From Agromyces archimandritae (lineage in GTDB: Bacteria; Actinomycetota; Actinomycetes; Actinomycetales; Microbacteriaceae): DNA of 64,000 nucleotides. Every line of letters starts with the position of its first letter. Position 1 is the stretch's first letter. Both the position numbers and the translations under genes were made by a program. Below the pieces are notes generated by a model, which did no database searches, was not told the origin of the DNA, and was given only the letters and a program-made list of their open reading frames with translations. Positions 62,378-64,000 of the stretch are shown here, piece by piece. The stretch is from contig NZ_CP071696.1 of the NCBI RefSeq assembly GCF_018024495.1, positions 2,480,001-2,544,000 on the forward strand, read 5' to 3'.

Positions 62378-63247
62378 CTACCGGAAGATGATGGTGCGGG
62401 CGCCGTCGAGCAGCACCCGGCGCTCGGCGAACCACTTCACGGCCTGGCTGAGCGTGCGGCTCTCCTCGTCCTGCCCGATCGCGACGAGCTGCGAGGGGCT
62501 CCGCGTGTGGTCGACGCGCACCACGTTCTGCTCGATGATGGGGCCTTCGTCGAGGTCGCTCGTCACGAAGTGCGCCGTCGCCCCGATGAGCTTCACGCCG
62601 CGCGCATGCGCCTGCCGGTAGGGGTTGGCCCCCTTGAAGCCGGGCAGGAAGGAATGGTGGATGTTGATGCAGCGGCCCGCGAGCGCATCGCACAGCTCGG
62701 GGGAGAGGATCTGCATGTAGCGGGCGAGCACGACGAGCTCGATGTCGTGCTCCTCGACGGCGGCGAGCACGCGGGCCTCGAACGCCGCCTTCTCAGCGGT
62801 ATCGGTGACGGGCGCCGCCTCGAACGGCACCCCGTAGAAGTCGACGAGTTCGCGGAGCGTTCCGTGGTTCGAGAGCACGAGCGGGATGTCGACGGGCAGC
62901 TGGCCGGCCCGCTGCCGGAACAGCAGGTCGTTCACGCAGTGCCCCGCAGTGGATGCCAGCACGAGCGTGCGGAGCGGGCGCCCCACCTCGTCCACGCTCC
63001 ACTCGGCGTCGAAGCGTGCCGCGACCGGCGCGAGCTCCGCCTCGAAGGCGGCCCGGTCCGCGCTCGATTCGACCTGCAGGCGCATGAAGAAGCGCCCCGT
63101 GTCGGCACTCGTGAACTGCTGGCTCTCGGTGATGTTGCCGGCGGCGGCCACGATCGCGCCGCTGACGGCGTGCACGATCCCGGGCCGATCTTCGCAGATG
63201 AAGGTGACGACCCGGTGGAACCGGTGCTCGGGCGCGCTGCTGCTCAT
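62378..63247 (-). CDS. purU: Formyltetrahydrofolate deformylase
   Basis: 289 residues. An N-terminal ACT-like domain (VVTFICEDRPGIVHAVSGAI) precedes a formyl-transferase-fold hydrolase with the catalytic segment CINIHHSFLPGFKGANPY and the Asp in SDLDEGPIIEQ. It cleaves 10-formyl-THF to formate and THF, balancing one-carbon units and feeding formate-dependent purine synthesis. TAGGCT six bases before the ATG indicates a leaderless transcript. Confidence 0.95.
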   Translation of the reverse strand: MSSSAPEHRFHRVVTFICEDRPGIVHAVSGAIVAAAGNITESQQFTSADTGRFFMRLQVESSADRAAFEAELAPVAARFDAEWSVDEVGRPLRTLVLASTAGHCVNDLLFRQRAGQLPVDIPLVLSNHGTLRELVDFYGVPFEAAPVTDTAEKAAFEARVLAAVEEHDIELVVLARYMQILSPELCDALAGRCINIHHSFLPGFKGANPYRQAHARGVKLIGATAHFVTSDLDEGPIIEQNVVRVDHTRSPSQLVAIGQDEESRTLSQAVKWFAERRVLLDGARTIIFR

Positions 63248-63253
63248 CCGAAC

Positions 63254-63259
63254 AGCCTA
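63254..63259 (-). promoter_or_regulatory. -10 hexamer of a leaderless transcript (purU)
   Basis: Minus strand TAGGCT, six bases (GTTCGG), then ATG at 63247. Confidence 0.6.
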
Positions 63260-63306
63260 CGCGGCGCGCCGCCGCCGGCCTGCCGCGAGGGCGTCCGGCG
63301 CCGCGG

Positions 63307-64000
63307 TCACGCGAAGCGCGCGTTGATCGCCTCGGGCGCGAACAGCTCGTCGATCGCGACGCGCGACAGCCCGATGAGGGCGGCGTCCTCGCCGAGGCGT
63401 GCCGATGAGACGTCGAGGTGGCGCGTCGCCCGCGGAAGCGAGCCGGCGTAGACCGCGGTGCGCACGCCGGCGATGAGCGCCGGATGCGCGAGCGAACCGC
63501 CGATCGTGATCGTCGCCGGATTCACGATGCCCACGACCGCGGCGAGCACACGCCCGATGAGTTCGCCGGCGCGGGTCAGCTCGGCGCTCGCCGCAGCATC
63601 ACCGGCTGCGATGAGGGCGTCGAGCGCACCCTCGTCGGAGACGGGGACCCCGGCCTCGCCGAGGCGGCGGAGGACGGCCACGCCGCTCGCTTCGGCGGCG
63701 AGGCATCCACGTCGCCCGCACCGGCAGAGGGCGTCGCCGCCGAGCTGCACATGGCCGATGTCGCCGGCGCCGCCGTCGACGCCGCGGTAGATGCGCCCGC
63801 CGAGCACGAGGCCGGATCCGATGAAGCTCGACGCCTTGACCAGCACGAAGGGGTTGGCGGCCGTCTCGCCGGCTTCGACGAACTCGCCGTACGCCATCGC
63901 GTCGGCATCGTTCTCGAGCGAAACCGGCACGTCGAAGCGTTCGCGGACGGCCTCGATGACCGGCCAGTCGCCCCAGCCCGGCATGACCGGCGGGTCGGCG
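63307..64000 (-). CDS. ROK-family protein, 5' end cut by window
   Basis: C-terminal ~230 residues of a ROK protein. The reading frame stays open to the last base of the window, giving ADPPVMPGWGDWPVIEA, an internal stretch, so the ATG at 63984 is not the start. VSLENDADAMAYGE, GAGDIGHVQLGG and CRCGRRGCLAAE (zinc motif) are present. The conserved EIGH is DIGH here. The missing N-terminus would tell whether it is a repressor with a helix-turn-helix or a kinase; the wording and length suggest a NagC/XylR-type regulator. Confidence 0.82.
   Translation of the reverse strand, partial: ADPPVMPGWGDWPVIEAVRERFDVPVSLENDADAMAYGEFVEAGETAANPFVLVKASSFIGSGLVLGGRIYRGVDGGAGDIGHVQLGGDALCRCGRRGCLAAEASGVAVLRRLGEAGVPVSDEGALDALIAAGDAAASAELTRAGELIGRVLAAVVGIVNPATITIGGSLAHPALIAGVRTAVYAGSLPRATRHLDVSSARLGEDAALIGLSRVAIDELFAPEAINARFA

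Overview
The window is chromosomal DNA from a very GC-rich actinobacterium (Actinomycetota). GC at third codon positions is close to saturation, GTG and TTG starts are common, and many -10 hexamers lie six bases before a start codon, as in leaderless transcripts. GGATGC/GCATCC words are abundant. The gene complement (malate:quinone oxidoreductase, Rv2578c-type radical SAM, sucCD-perM-purN-purH, an ECF42-type sigma factor with a DGPF protein, ROK regulators) fits Microbacteriaceae. That placement is an inference, and the genus cannot be fixed from the sequence alone. No rRNA, tRNA, CRISPR array, transposase or prophage gene was seen.

Layout. 1-9.5 kb: the 3' part of mqo, an ABC-F ATPase, a cluster of GGTCGAGTAG repeats, an Rv2578c-like radical SAM gene behind a possible LexA box, two membrane proteins related to histidine kinases, thymidine kinase, SURF1 and a VOC protein. 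9.5-21.5 kb: a TetR gene divergent from the VOC gene with two operators, DUF3817-guaA, an 85-bp palindromic repeat, the DGPF/ECF pair, Bax-inhibitor-1, GDPD, PcrA/UvrD helicase, a FUSC membrane protein, a second repeat array and a DUF72 protein. 21.5-31 kb: sucCD, perM, purN, purH (the gene order also known from Mycobacterium tuberculosis), an amino-acid dehydrogenase, a 214-bp tandem array carrying three more 85-bp palindromes, and a dimethylargininase fused to a membrane domain. 31-42 kb: a four-gene FtsX-type ABC operon on the minus strand, then a heterodimeric ABC exporter preceded by a 31-codon ORF and alternative hairpins that look like an attenuator. 42-52 kb: two secreted peptidoglycan hydrolases, another 85-bp palindrome, an alkyltransferase-like protein, GNAT, icd, a P1B-5-like metal ATPase and a large secreted subtilase. 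52-60 kb: a GlcNAc/muropeptide operon (ROK repressor, solute-binding lipoprotein, two permeases, GH3 NagZ-like enzyme, ROK kinase, nagB). 60-64 kb: YrdB/DUF2568, a TetR gene divergent from a membrane protein, purU and a ROK gene cut by the window edge.

How the genes connect. Central carbon metabolism is well represented (mqo, sucCD, icd). sucC and icd share a 14-bp palindrome with a conserved flank, which suggests co-regulation. Purine and one-carbon genes (guaA, purN, purH, purU) are scattered. The GlcNAc operon could take up and degrade amino sugars to fructose-6-phosphate, except that a NagA deacetylase and a transport ATPase are not in the window. The most unusual non-coding content is three repeat families: the 85-bp palindrome, the GGTCGAGTAG/GTATCGAGACC elements that supply stop codons to two upstream genes, and the CGGGCATCCGCACCC module, which occurs free, in terminator stems and, in degenerate form, inside reading frames.
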